DNA from: an uncultured Lutimaribacter sp.
GTDB lineage: Bacteria > Pseudomonadota > Alphaproteobacteria > Rhodobacterales > Rhodobacteraceae
Assembly (NCBI GenBank): GCA_913061505.1
Contig: CAJXSO010000002.1
Coordinates: 62,001 to 126,000 of the forward strand
Length of the DNA stretch: 64,000 nucleotides
Reading direction: 5' to 3'
Below, piece by piece: positions 18,387 to 26,654 of this stretch. The notes beneath the pieces were generated by a model. The model saw only the letters and a program-made list of their open reading frames with translations. It was not told the DNA's origin and ran no database searches. Both the position numbers and the translations under genes were made by a program. Every line of letters starts with the position of its first letter. Position 1 is the stretch's first letter.

Positions 18387-19267
18387 AACAGGCACGGCGG
18401 TGCAGCTGGCCCGCTGTGGCGCTTTGTGCCGCGCTGGCCCTAGGCGGCCTGCCCGCTGCGGGGCAAGAGCCGGCTGCCAAAACGCTGTTTGCATCGCAAA
18501 CCACCGCCGCCCCCCTGCCTGCACAGCCCTATGGCAGCTATGCGCGGGGCTGTTTGGCCGGGGCGCAGCAACTGCCCGAAACCGGCCCGCATTGGCAAGC
18601 CATGCGCCTGGGGCGCAACCGCAATTGGGGCCACCCCATAACGCTGGATTTCATCCGCGATCTGGCGGGTTTTGCCGCCCGGCAACCGGGCTGGAAGGGG
18701 CTATATATTGGCGATATCAGCCAGCCGCGCGGCGGGCCGATGGCCAGCGGCCATGCCAGCCACCAGATGGGGCTGGATGTGGATATCTGGATGCTGCCCC
18801 CACAGCGGCTGGATCTTAGCCGCAGCGCGCGCGAAAACATCTCGTCGCAATCGATGCGGCGCGCCAATGGCGCCTATGTCAACGCCCATTGGGGTGCCAG
18901 CCACCACGCCATTATCGAGGCCGCCGCCAAAGACCCGCGGGTGGCCCGCATTTTCATTTTTCCCGGCGCCAAACTGCAAATGTGCAAAGATGCCACGGGC
19001 AACCGCGACTGGCTGCGCAAACTGCGCCCATGGTGGGGCCATCACGCCCATTTCCACGTGCGCCTGGCCTGCCCCAAAGATGCGCAGGGCTGCGAAAACC
19101 AGCCCGCGCCCCCCGCAGGCGATGGCTGCGCCGAAGCCGCCCAATGGCAGGCCGATATTTTAAACCCGCCGCCGCCCCGGCCAAATGCCGCCAAACCCAA
19201 GCCCAAGCGCGCATTGCAGCTGGCTGATCTACCCGCCAGCTGCCGGGCGGTTCTGGCCGCGCCGTAA
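18383..19267 (+). CDS. mepA: Penicillin-insensitive murein endopeptidase MepA
   Basis: A 294-residue periplasmic zinc endopeptidase that cleaves D-Ala-mDAP cross-links in peptidoglycan. A signal peptide is evident (positive start MKQARRCSW, hydrophobic core, cleavage near GQEP). The M74 metal motif is SGHASHQMGLDVD with His127 and Asp134, and the second motif is the His-rich WGHHAHFHVRLACP near residue 220-230. Paired cysteines (GCLAG, CKDATG, CPKDAQGC, DGCAEA) fit a periplasmic disulfide-bonded enzyme. The C-terminal tail is Pro/Lys rich. The start codon overlaps the stop of the preceding MFS permease. Confidence 0.93.
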   Translation: MKQARRCSWPAVALCAALALGGLPAAGQEPAAKTLFASQTTAAPLPAQPYGSYARGCLAGAQQLPETGPHWQAMRLGRNRNWGHPITLDFIRDLAGFAARQPGWKGLYIGDISQPRGGPMASGHASHQMGLDVDIWMLPPQRLDLSRSARENISSQSMRRANGAYVNAHWGASHHAIIEAAAKDPRVARIFIFPGAKLQMCKDATGNRDWLRKLRPWWGHHAHFHVRLACPKDAQGCENQPAPPAGDGCAEAAQWQADILNPPPPRPNAAKPKPKRALQLADLPASCRAVLAAP

Positions 19268-19374
19268 CGCACGAAACGCAGGTTTTTCTTGCCAAACTGC
19301 CGCGAAGCGCGTATGCGCCGCCCGTCCCCATGGTGGGGCCAAGTCTCCGCAACCTTGTAAAAACGGATCACATC

Positions 19375-20010
19375 ATGACCCGATCTTATCTACCCGGCAT
19401 TCTTGCCATGGCCGCCATTGTTGTGGCCTCGAATATTTTGGTGCAATTCCTGTTTGGCCAATGGCTGACCTGGGGTGCCTTTACCTATCCGCTGGCCTTT
19501 TTGGTGACAGACATCATGAACCGCGTCTATGGCGCCGAAAGCGCGCGCCGCGTTGTGGTGGCGGGCTTTGTGGTGGGGGTGATCTGCTCGCTTATTGGCA
19601 CGCAGATCATGCTGCAGGGCGATGGCTATAGCTACCCCGCCGTGACGCTGCGCATTGCGATCGGCTCGGGCCTGGCATTTTTGACCGCACAATTGGTGGA
19701 TATTGCCGTGTTCAACCGCCTGCGCGCCGGCGCATGGTGGCGCGCGCCGCTGGCCTCGACCTTGGTGGGCTCGTCGCTGGATACCGCGATTTTCTTTACC
19801 GTCGCCTTTTCGGCAAGCCTAAGCATGATCGAGCCGCAAAACGATGTCTCTTGGGCGGGCGAGATATTGCCCGTGTTGAACGCCGGGCCCGAGGCACCGC
19901 TATGGGTGTCTTTGGCACTGGCGGACTGGCTGGTAAAACTGTCGCTTGCTTTATTGGCACTTGTGCCCTTCCGCATCATCGTGGGGCAACTTATGCCCCG
20001 CACCACATGA
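19375..20010 (+). CDS. Queuosine precursor transporter (YhhQ/QPTR, VUT family)
   Basis: A 211-residue membrane protein with about six hydrophobic helices. The start MTRSYLPGILAMAAIVVASNILVQFLF, the FTYPLAFLVTDIMNRVYG block and the RAGAWWRAPLAS / SSLDTAIFF blocks are characteristic of the COG1738 family, which imports queuine or preQ0/preQ1 for tRNA modification. I chose ATG 19375; the frame is open 15 codons upstream without matching sequence. I looked for a preQ1 riboswitch in the 108 bp upstream and saw none. A strong promoter for the downstream small RNA begins eight bases after its stop codon. Confidence 0.88.
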   Translation: MTRSYLPGILAMAAIVVASNILVQFLFGQWLTWGAFTYPLAFLVTDIMNRVYGAESARRVVVAGFVVGVICSLIGTQIMLQGDGYSYPAVTLRIAIGSGLAFLTAQLVDIAVFNRLRAGAWWRAPLASTLVGSSLDTAIFFTVAFSASLSMIEPQNDVSWAGEILPVLNAGPEAPLWVSLALADWLVKLSLALLALVPFRIIVGQLMPRTT

Positions 20011-20017
20011 TTTTGTT

Positions 20018-20046
20018 TTGACAAACCAAATTTCTGTGGCAGGCTA
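20018..20046 (+). promoter_or_regulatory. Sigma70-type promoter for the small RNA
   Basis: A perfect -35 box TTGACA (20018-20023), a 17-bp spacer and a GC-rich -10-like AGGCTA (20041-20046). It lies immediately after the transporter stop codon and about 30-40 bp before the base of a long RNA stem. Confidence 0.6.
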
Positions 20047-20052
20047 AGCCTA

Positions 20053-20234
20053 TCGTTCAACAGCAGAAAGGAGGTGCTCTAGTGTCTAATGGGATCATGG
20101 AGAGACGTGTCGGAACAGTCCGGGGGAAATGCTTCTGAGGCAGCCCTTGGCTGCATGACCTGCGGATTGGTGTCACCTAACCGGCGCACCTCCGAATTCT
20201 GTGGGGGCCACCTTAACCTTGGGGTGGCCCTTTT
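20053..20234 (+). ncRNA. Free-standing structured small RNA (possible 6S-like RNA)
   Basis: About 180 nt with its own TTGACA promoter and an intrinsic terminator. The two ends pair: CAGAA (20064-20068) and GGAGGTGC (20070-20077) against GCACCTCC (20186-20193) and TTCTG (20197-20201), 13 bp with one small internal loop. Inside are an apical hairpin GCAGCC-CTT-GGCTGC (20140-20154), a small hairpin CGGA-ACAG-TCCG (20111-20122) and several short complementary stretches, giving a rod with internal bulges. No functional protein gene fills it. The architecture (long closing stem, central bulged region, apical stem) resembles 6S RNA, but I could not confirm a match to a known family. It is not tmRNA, and I do not see the SRP core sequence. 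Confidence 0.65.
20205..20234 (+). terminator. Intrinsic terminator of the small RNA
   Basis: Perfect 8-bp stem GGGCCACC / GGTGGCCC with a 10-nt loop, followed by TTTT. It separates the small RNA from arfB. Confidence 0.8.
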
Positions 20235-20285
20235 CCATTGCTAAAACCGCCAATATCAAAACCCCGCCCACCCAAGGCAAAGCCC

Positions 20286-20705
20286 ATGCTGCGTATTTCC
20301 GACACGGTTGTGATTGAAGACTGGGAACTGACAGAACAGTTTATCCGCGCCAGCGGGCCCGGCGGGCAGAATGTAAACAAAGTATCAAGCGCGGTGGAGC
20401 TGCGCTTTGAGGCCGCGCGCTCGCCCAACCTGAGCCCGGCTGCGAAACGCCGGCTGGAAAAACTGGCCGGGCGGCGCTGGACCAAGGAGGGCGCTGTGGT
20501 GCTGCAGGTGGATGAAACCCGCAGCCAGGCCCGCAACCGCGAGATTGCCCGCGAACGGCTGGCCCAGCTGGTGGCCCGCGCCCTGATTGCCCCCAAAAGA
20601 CGCATCGCAACCCGCCCCACCGCCGGCAGCAAGCGCCGCCGGCTGGATGCCAAAAAACAACGCGGCGAGATCAAGGCGCTGCGCGGCAAGGTTGATGGCG
20701 ACTAA
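20286..20705 (+). CDS. arfB: Alternative ribosome-rescue peptidyl-tRNA hydrolase ArfB
   Basis: A 139-residue ArfB/YaeJ protein that releases nascent chains from ribosomes stalled on non-stop mRNA. The catalytic GGQ is in ASGPGGQNVNKVSSAVELRF near residue 25-30. The C-terminal basic tail (KRRRLDAKKQRGEIKALRGK), which inserts in the mRNA channel, is present. I chose ATG 20286 (MLRISDTVVIEDWEL), because the 16 upstream codons are Pro/Lys rich and lie directly behind the small-RNA terminator. Length is normal for the family. Confidence 0.93.
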   Translation: MLRISDTVVIEDWELTEQFIRASGPGGQNVNKVSSAVELRFEAARSPNLSPAAKRRLEKLAGRRWTKEGAVVLQVDETRSQARNREIARERLAQLVARALIAPKRRIATRPTAGSKRRRLDAKKQRGEIKALRGKVDGD

Positions 20706-20792
20706 GCCCCACACGCGCATACGCACCCTTGCCCCGGCGCGCGCAATCGCCCATAACACACAGCAACTGAGCCAAGGAACGAGACGGTATTC

Positions 20793-20972
20793 ATGACGAT
20801 CGAGGCCCCCGAAACCAAGGTTGTGCAGAGCTGGCGAATTGCCTGTGATGGCGGCGAAGGCGCGCTGGGCCACCCGCGCGTGTGGTTGCAAATTCCGCAA
20901 GAGCAAGGCTGGGTGGAATGCCCCTATTGCGATTGCAAATTTGTGCATCAGTCAAAGACAGACGCGGCCTAA
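20793..20972 (+). CDS. Small zinc-finger protein (zf-CHCC / NDUFS6-like family)
   Basis: A 59-residue protein ([20 protein letters not shown]...). It has the CHCC pattern: Cys in IACDGG, His in [10 protein letters not shown], then the pair in [12 protein letters not shown]. This is the zinc-finger domain shared with the complex I subunit NDUFS6 and small bacterial relatives. ATG 20793 has AAGGAA upstream and the frame closes at TAA 20970-20972. It sits between arfB and polA, the same strand. In alphaproteobacteria such proteins are common, but a function in respiratory complex I is not established from sequence alone. Confidence 0.85.
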   Translation: MTIEAPETKVVQSWRIACDGGEGALGHPRVWLQIPQEQGWVECPYCDCKFVHQSKTDAA

Positions 20973-21005
20973 ACCCACCGCCCATTGGGCGCCGCGGGCA
21001 GGCAT

Positions 21006-21026
21006 GAGTATTTGGGGCAAGATGAA
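21006..21026 (+). repeat. Dispersed motif GAGTATTT-N3-GCAAGATGAA, copy 3
   Basis: GAGTATTT-GGG-GCAAGATGAA on the plus strand between the zinc-finger gene and polA. It is followed directly by a small hairpin (ACGG-CAAGA-CCGT). See copies at 15986-16006 and 36821-36841. Confidence 0.7.
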
Positions 21027-21052
21027 AACGGCAAGACCGTGAAGGGGGCAGC

Positions 21053-23845
21053 ATGTCATTTGGAAAAGGGTGCCATCTGCACCTGATCGACGGATCAGCC
21101 TTTATCTTTCGCGCCTATCACGCCCTGCCCCCATTGACGCGCAAATCCGATGGCCTGCCCATTGGCGCGGTCAGCGGGTTTTGCAACATGCTGCAACGCT
21201 ATGTCGAGGGCAATGCCGGCGGCGATGTCACCCATGTGGCAGTGGTTTTTGACAAGGGCAGCCACACGTTTCGCAACGATCTGTATGATTTATACAAAGC
21301 CAATCGCGAGGCAATGCCCGAGGATTTGCGCCCGCAAATCCCCCTGACACGCCGCGCCACCGAGGCGTTTAATATCGCCTGCCTTGAACAAGAGGGGTTT
21401 GAGGCCGATGACATCATGGCCACATTGGCCGTGCGCGCGCGCGACGCCGGGGGGCGGGTGACGATTTTATCCAGCGACAAAGATCTGATGCAGCTGGTCG
21501 GCGACGGTGTGGAAATGCTGGATCCGATGAAAAACCGCCGGATCGACCGCGAGGGCGTGTTTGAAAAATTTGGCGTGGGCCCGGAACGCGTGGTGGATGT
21601 GCAGGCACTGGCGGGCGATAGCGTGGATAACGTGCCCGGTGCCCCGGGGATTGGGGTGAAAACCGCCGCTTTGCTGATCAACGAATTCGGCTCGCTGGAA
21701 GAGCTGCTGGATCGTGCGGGCGAGATCAAACAGCCCAAGCGCCGCCAGACCTTGATCGAGCATCGCGCGCAGATCGAGCTGTCGAAGCGGCTGGTGCAGC
21801 TGGATTGCAACATGGATCTGGATGTGGCGCTGGATAGTCTTGAGGTGCGCGCGCCTGATGCCGAAGCGCTGCTGGGATTTCTAAGCGAGATGGAGTTTCG
21901 CACGCTGTCCAAGCGCATTTCCGATGCGTTGGGTGTTGCGGCGCCGGTATTGATGGATACCGATCCAATGGGCACAGAGGTAGCTGCGCCCGCAGCAGTG
22001 CCCTTTGACCCAGAGGCCTATGAATGCCTGCGCGACGCCGCGGCCCTACAGGCATGGGTGGCGCGCATTCAGGCGCAGGGCTATGTGGCGGTGGATACCG
22101 AGACCACCAGCCTGAACGAGATGCAGGCGGAATTGGTGGGCGTTTCCTTGGCCACTGCCCCGGGGCAGGCCTGCTACATTCCACTGGGGCACAAGGCGGG
22201 TGCGGCGGATGATCTATTTGGCTCTGACGCGCTGGCCGAGGGGCAGATGCCATTGCAGACAGCGCTAGATCTGCTGCGCCCGGTGCTGCAAGACCCGGCG
22301 GTGCTGAAAATTGGCCAGAATATGAAATACGACGCCAAGGTTTTGGCCCGCTATGGGGTGAATGTGGCGCCCATAGATGACACCATGCTGATGTCTTATG
22401 CCATGAATTCCGGCCTGCATGGCCATGGGATGGATGCCTTGGCCGAGCGGTATTTGGGGCATAAACCCATTTCCATCAAAGAGGTGATTGGCACAGGCAA
22501 GGCGCAGATCACATTCGACCGGGTGCCTATTGACCAGGCGGTGCGCTATGCCGCCGAGGATGCCGATATTACTTTGCGGCTGTGGCAGCGTTTCAAGCCG
22601 CAGCTGCACCAGACCCGCACAACCACTGTTTACGAAACCCTCGAGCGCCCCCTGGTGCCGGTTTTGGCGCAGATGGAGATGGCCGGCGTTAAGGTAGACC
22701 GCGATGTTTTGGCGCGTATGTCAAACGCCTTTGCGCAAAAGCTGGCCCAGTTAGAAGAAGAGATACACGAAAAAGCGGGGCAGGCCTTTAACGTAGGGTC
22801 GCCCAAACAGCTGGGCGAGATTTTGTTCGACAAGCTGGGGCTGGAGGGCGGCAAAAAGGGCAAAACTGGCGCCTATGCCACGGGCGCCGACATCTTGGAA
22901 GATTTGGCAACCGAGCACGAGTTGCCGGGCCTTGTGCTGGACTGGCGGCAGGTGGCCAAGCTGAAATCGACCTATACAGATGCCTTGCAAGACCATATCG
23001 ACCCCGATACCGGGCGGGTGCATACATCTTATGTGCAATCGGGTGCGGCCACGGGGCGGCTGTCATCGACCGACCCGAATTTGCAAAATATTCCCGTGCG
23101 CAGCGAAGATGGGCGGCGCATCCGCGAGGCCTTTGTGGCGCCTGCGGGCAAGGTTTTGGTGTCGCTCGATTACAGCCAGATCGAATTGCGCATTCTGGCC
23201 CATGTGGCAGGGATTGATGCGTTGAAAGAAGCCTTTCAGCAGGGCCACGATATTCACGCCATGACCGCCTCGGAAATGTTTGACGTGCCGCTTGACGAGA
23301 TGACACCGGAAATTCGCCGCCGCGCCAAGGCCATTAACTTTGGGGTGATCTATGGCATTTCCGGGTTTGGCCTGGCGCGCAATCTGCGCATTCCCCGGGC
23401 CGAGGCGCAGGGCTTTATCGATCGGTATTTCCAGCGCTTTCCAGGCATTCGCGCCTATATGGATGATACCGTGGCCTTTGCCAAAGAGCACGGGTTTGTG
23501 GCCACCATGTTTGGGCGCAAAATCCATACGCCGGAAATCAATGCCAAAGGCCCCGGTGCGGGCTTTGCCAAACGCGCGGCCATCAATGCCCCCATTCAGG
23601 GCACCGCGGCCGATATCATCAGGCGGGCGATGATCCGCATGCCACAGGCGGTGGCCGGGCTGCCGGCAACGATGCTGTTGCAAGTGCACGATGAATTGCT
23701 GTTCGAGGTGGCAGAAGACGCAGCCGACCAGCTGATCGGCGTGGCGCGCGATGTCATGCAAGAGGCGGCCGAGCCTGCCGCACGGCTGGATGTGCCGCTG
23801 ATTGTGGATGCGGGAACAGGCGCCAACTGGGCCGAGGCGCATTAA
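21053..23845 (+). CDS. polA: DNA polymerase I
   Basis: A 930-residue family A polymerase. Residues 1-300 are the 5'-3' exonuclease/flap domain (HLHLIDGSAFIFRAYHALPPL; DDIMATLAV; AGDSVDNVPGAPGIG). A 3'-5' proofreading domain follows with an intact DxE motif (VAVDTETTSLNE) and the second aspartate in GQNMKYDAKVL, so proofreading is probably active. The polymerase domain carries motif A (VSLDYSQIELRILAH), motif B (RRRAKAINFGVIYGISG) and motif C (LQVHDELLFE). ATG 21053 has AGGGGGC upstream. It works in Okazaki-fragment processing and repair. Convergent with the NlpC/P60 gene, 10 bp apart. Confidence 0.97.
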   Translation: MSFGKGCHLHLIDGSAFIFRAYHALPPLTRKSDGLPIGAVSGFCNMLQRYVEGNAGGDVTHVAVVFDKGSHTFRNDLYDLYKANREAMPEDLRPQIPLTRRATEAFNIACLEQEGFEADDIMATLAVRARDAGGRVTILSSDKDLMQLVGDGVEMLDPMKNRRIDREGVFEKFGVGPERVVDVQALAGDSVDNVPGAPGIGVKTAALLINEFGSLEELLDRAGEIKQPKRRQTLIEHRAQIELSKRLVQLDCNMDLDVALDSLEVRAPDAEALLGFLSEMEFRTLSKRISDALGVAAPVLMDTDPMGTEVAAPAAVPFDPEAYECLRDAAALQAWVARIQAQGYVAVDTETTSLNEMQAELVGVSLATAPGQACYIPLGHKAGAADDLFGSDALAEGQMPLQTALDLLRPVLQDPAVLKIGQNMKYDAKVLARYGVNVAPIDDTMLMSYAMNSGLHGHGMDALAERYLGHKPISIKEVIGTGKAQITFDRVPIDQAVRYAAEDADITLRLWQRFKPQLHQTRTTTVYETLERPLVPVLAQMEMAGVKVDRDVLARMSNAFAQKLAQLEEEIHEKAGQAFNVGSPKQLGEILFDKLGLEGGKKGKTGAYATGADILEDLATEHELPGLVLDWRQVAKLKSTYTDALQDHIDPDTGRVHTSYVQSGAATGRLSSTDPNLQNIPVRSEDGRRIREAFVAPAGKVLVSLDYSQIELRILAHVAGIDALKEAFQQGHDIHAMTASEMFDVPLDEMTPEIRRRAKAINFGVIYGISGFGLARNLRIPRAEAQGFIDRYFQRFPGIRAYMDDTVAFAKEHGFVATMFGRKIHTPEINAKGPGAGFAKRAAINAPIQGTAADIIRRAMIRMPQAVAGLPATMLLQVHDELLFEVAEDAADQLIGVARDVMQEAAEPAARLDVPLIVDAGTGANWAEAH

Positions 23846-23855
23846 GGCGCGGGCA

Positions 23856-24710
23856 TTACGCGCTGGGGCGCAGGTGGCATAGAACCGGCCCATCACCCTG
23901 CGCCAGAATGCGCGCCTGTGCCTGGCTGGCCTGTTCATAGGCCACAGCCATGTGCCAGGCATTGGCGTGAATCAGCATATCGGGCGCGCAGGCCATCGCC
24001 ACATGGCCGCGCCAAAACAGCAAATCACCAGGCCGTAGCGGCGTGCCCGGCTCCAGCCTGTCGCCGGCCAGGTGCTGGCGCTGTTGGTCGCTGTCTTGCG
24101 GGCAGGCCCGGCCACAGGCCTGAAAGGCGGCATGCACCAGGCCAGAACAATCGATCCCAAAGGCAGAATTGCCCCCCCACAGATAGGGCGTGCCCAAAAA
24201 CAGCTGCGCCACCTCTACCGGGGCGTGCGCCTGTTGGGCCAGTGGCGCCAGATGCGCCTTTGGCACAAATTGCCCGGTCGAGATCTGCGCCAATGGGCCT
24301 TGTTCGCCAGTTACAGCCAGCTGTGCCCCAAAGGGCAGCGGCAGGGGATTGGGTGTTTTGATGCTGGGTTGGGCAAAGGCAAGGCTGCGAATGGCCACCA
24401 CATGGTGGGTGGGCAGGGGCGCGCCATGCGCCAGCCCTTTGGCCGCGGCGTAGCCCACATAGCTGGGGCGCCCACCCGGGCCTGGGATAAACCCAAAGGC
24501 CTGCCCGTCGTGGATTTCCAGCACAGAAAACGCCTGCCCCATCAGCATTTGCCGATCCAGCTGCTGGGCATCCGGGGCAGCATAAAGGCCCAAGACCGGC
24601 ACCATAACCCGATAGGTTTCGCCCACGACCAGGGGCTGCGCCACCTGGCCCTGCAGGCTGATATGGGCCACGCGGCTATTGGCGGGCCAAAGCCTTGGGT
24701 CTTGGCTCAT
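23856..24710 (-). CDS. NlpC/P60 family cysteine peptidase
   Basis: A 284-residue C40 peptidase, probably acting on the stem peptides of peptidoglycan. Residues 30-150 look like two SH3b-type targeting segments (TYRVMVPVLGLYAAPDAQQL, then FGAQLAVTGEQGPLAQISTG). The catalytic domain follows with Cys188 in NSAFGIDCSGLVHAAF, His236 in LFWRGHVAMA and a third polar residue among His248/His253. No signal peptide is visible, so it may act on cytoplasmic recycling fragments. Its start overlaps the stop of leucyl aminopeptidase by 4 bp, coupling two peptide-degrading enzymes. Confidence 0.9.
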   Translation of the reverse strand: MSQDPRLWPANSRVAHISLQGQVAQPLVVGETYRVMVPVLGLYAAPDAQQLDRQMLMGQAFSVLEIHDGQAFGFIPGPGGRPSYVGYAAAKGLAHGAPLPTHHVVAIRSLAFAQPSIKTPNPLPLPFGAQLAVTGEQGPLAQISTGQFVPKAHLAPLAQQAHAPVEVAQLFLGTPYLWGGNSAFGIDCSGLVHAAFQACGRACPQDSDQQRQHLAGDRLEPGTPLRPGDLLFWRGHVAMACAPDMLIHANAWHMAVAYEQASQAQARILAQGDGPVLCHLRPSA

Positions 24711-26125
24711 AATGGCAAAACCTGTGGTAGCGCCTGCAGCACTGCGCGCGCGCCCTGGCCCACGCCCCCCTTGGGGCGGGCGGGTGCGGCTGTGGGCTGC
24801 CAGCCGTAAATGTCAAAATGCGCATAGCGGGTTTGGCCCACGAAATCGCGCAGAAACAGCGCCGCAGTGATCGCACCGGCAAAGCCCCCCGAGGGCGCAT
24901 TATCAAGATCAGCAATCGCGGGGCGGATCATGTTTTCATATGGGGTCCAAAACGGCAGGCGCCAAACCGGATCGGCCATGGCGGGGCTGGCAGCCTCGAT
25001 CGCGGCGGCAAGCGCGCTGTCATCGGTGAAATATGGCGCCAGATCGGGGCCCAGCGCCACCCGGGCAGCGCCCGTCAGCGTGGCCATCGAGATCATCAGA
25101 TCGGGGCTGTCTTCGGCGCCATAGGCCAAGGCATCGGCCAAAACCAAACGCCCCTCGGCATCGGTGTTATTCACCTCGACAGTGGTGCCATTGCGCGCGG
25201 TCAAAATATCTTGGGGGCGAAACGCATTGCCCGAAACCGCGTTTTCCACCGCCGGGATCAGCACCCGCAAGCGCAGGGGCAGCCCCAGCGCCATGATCAT
25301 ATGCGCCAGCCCCAGCACCGTGGCCGCGCCGCCCATATCCTTTTTCATCAACCCCATCGAGGCGGCGGGCTTTAGATCCAGCCCACCAGTGTCGAAACAC
25401 ACCCCCTTGCCCACCAATGTCAGCGCAGGGCCCGTGCTGCCCCAGCGCATATCCAGCAGCCGTGGTGCGCGTGGGCTTGCACGGCCGACGGCGTGAATCA
25501 TGGGAAAGTTTTCAGCCAGCAGCGCCTCGCCAACAATGGCGGTGAAACTGGCACCATGCTGGGCGGCCAGATCAGCCATGGCTTGCTGCAATTCATCTGG
25601 GCCCATGTCGCTGGCCGGGGTGTTGATCAGATCGCGGGTCAGGCATTCGGCGGCCACCATGGCCTGCACGCGCGCACCATCCACCCCATCGGGCACCAGC
25701 AGCCCGGCGCGCGGGGCGGTTTGGCTGCGATAGCGATCAAAGCGGTAATTGGCCAAAAGCCAGCCCATTGCCTCGATTTCCAGCACCTCGGGGGGCAGAT
25801 CGGCCTGCAGGCGATAGCTGCCCGCAGGCAGCTTCCCCACCGCTGCGGCCAGATGAAACCGCCCCTTTGCCCGCGCCTTGGCTGTGCCATAGCCCACCAG
25901 CGCCGCAGCGGGCCGGCCATCGGCGCCGGGCAGCACCACAACCTGCCCCAAATCGCCCTGAAACCCATGCGCCCGGGCCCATGCCTGCTGCGCATCGGGG
26001 CGCGCGGCCAGCCATTCGGCCACGGCATCAGGTGCCAACAGATAAAGCGGCACTGCATCTGTGGCATCGGTGTCAAAAACGGGCACGGTGGCCGATGGTT
26101 TGGCAAGGGTCATGGCAAGGGTCAT
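24707..26125 (-). CDS. Leucyl aminopeptidase (M17 family)
   Basis: A 472-residue M17 metallo-aminopeptidase that removes N-terminal residues from short peptides. The C-terminal catalytic domain has the family metal and active-site signature NTDAEGRLVLADALAYG, with GKGVCFDTGGLDLKP and KKDMGGAATVLG upstream of it. The N-terminal domain (about 1-150) is variable, as usual. The open frame begins at a TTG at 26134; I chose ATG 26125. The first codons are a 12-bp tandem duplication that gives two in-frame ATGs (26125 and 26113) and the peptide MTLA-MTLA, so the true start could be either. It is coupled by a 4-bp overlap to the NlpC/P60 gene. Confidence 0.92.
   Translation of the reverse strand: MTLAMTLAKPSATVPVFDTDATDAVPLYLLAPDAVAEWLAARPDAQQAWARAHGFQGDLGQVVVLPGADGRPAAALVGYGTAKARAKGRFHLAAAVGKLPAGSYRLQADLPPEVLEIEAMGWLLANYRFDRYRSQTAPRAGLLVPDGVDGARVQAMVAAECLTRDLINTPASDMGPDELQQAMADLAAQHGASFTAIVGEALLAENFPMIHAVGRASPRAPRLLDMRWGSTGPALTLVGKGVCFDTGGLDLKPAASMGLMKKDMGGAATVLGLAHMIMALGLPLRLRVLIPAVENAVSGNAFRPQDILTARNGTTVEVNNTDAEGRLVLADALAYGAEDSPDLMISMATLTGAARVALGPDLAPYFTDDSALAAAIEAASPAMADPVWRLPFWTPYENMIRPAIADLDNAPSGGFAGAITAALFLRDFVGQTRYAHFDIYGWQPTAAPARPKGGVGQGARAVLQALPQVLPL
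26102..26125 (-). repeat. Tandem 12-bp duplication at the start of the leucyl aminopeptidase gene
   Basis: Two exact copies of GGCAAGGGTCAT (26102-26113 and 26114-26125) on the plus strand. On the coding strand each copy contributes ATG ACC CTT GCC, duplicating the start codon. Confidence 0.9.
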
Positions 26126-26190
26126 GGCAGGCAAGCTCCGGTATATGCAGCGCTTAGCCTAAGCTGTTCACCTGCGCCTGCAAGGGGGTA

Positions 26191-26574
26191 TCAGGGCGGC
26201 GTCACATCGACATCCCACACCGCCAAAAGCGAGCGTTCGCCACTGCGCAACAGCCGCGCCACCACCGCCGCCAGTGCCACAGGATCGGCCATTTCCATAC
26301 AGCGCGTCACATCGCGCGCCACCTGTGCCGTTGTCGACATGCCCAGCTGATCGGCGATGGCCGCCAACAACCGCGCGCCCTTTTGCAGATCTTTATTGCG
26401 CCCCTCGCGGTAGGCGTGGCCCAATTGCGCCAAACGCAGCGCCAATTCTTCCAGCGCACGGCAAACCAAATCATCGGCCTGTTCGGCGCCCAATTCGTTA
26501 TAAAGCGCGCCCAAGCGGGCATGATCCAGCTTTACAGGTTCTGGCTGTGCCAGATGTGTCACATGTTCCACCAT
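26191..26574 (-). CDS. Conserved helical protein of unknown function
   Basis: A 127-residue soluble protein, entirely helical in appearance (ARLGALYNELGAEQADDLVCRALEELALRLAQLGHAYREGRNKDLQKGARLLAAIADQLG split by short turns). I do not recognise a named family. The residues around HAYREGRNKDLQKGARLLAAIADQLG resemble, distantly, small four-helix or Hpt-like bundles, but no phosphoacceptor His context is convincing. I chose ATG 26574 (MVEHVTHLAQPEPVKLDH); the frame is open 10 codons further. It is upstream of, and in the same direction as, leucyl aminopeptidase, and divergent from carbonic anhydrase. Confidence 0.7.
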   Translation of the reverse strand: MVEHVTHLAQPEPVKLDHARLGALYNELGAEQADDLVCRALEELALRLAQLGHAYREGRNKDLQKGARLLAAIADQLGMSTTAQVARDVTRCMEMADPVALAAVVARLLRSGERSLLAVWDVDVTPP

Positions 26575-26654
26575 GCCACCCAATTTAATTTTCCCACGCC
26601 CCAACCATCGGGCAACCTGCCTTCTAAAAGGTTTATGCCGGGCGGTGTTTCTTC

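Noticed and set aside
19268-19374. Possible preQ1 riboswitch upstream of the queuosine-precursor transporter
   Set aside because: No match to preQ1-I or preQ1-II core sequence and no suitable pseudoknot was seen.
20089-20244. A 51-codon ATG frame (MGSWRDVSEQSG...) in the small-RNA region
   Set aside because: It runs straight through the intrinsic terminator hairpin and has no ribosome-binding site of its own; coding is unlikely.
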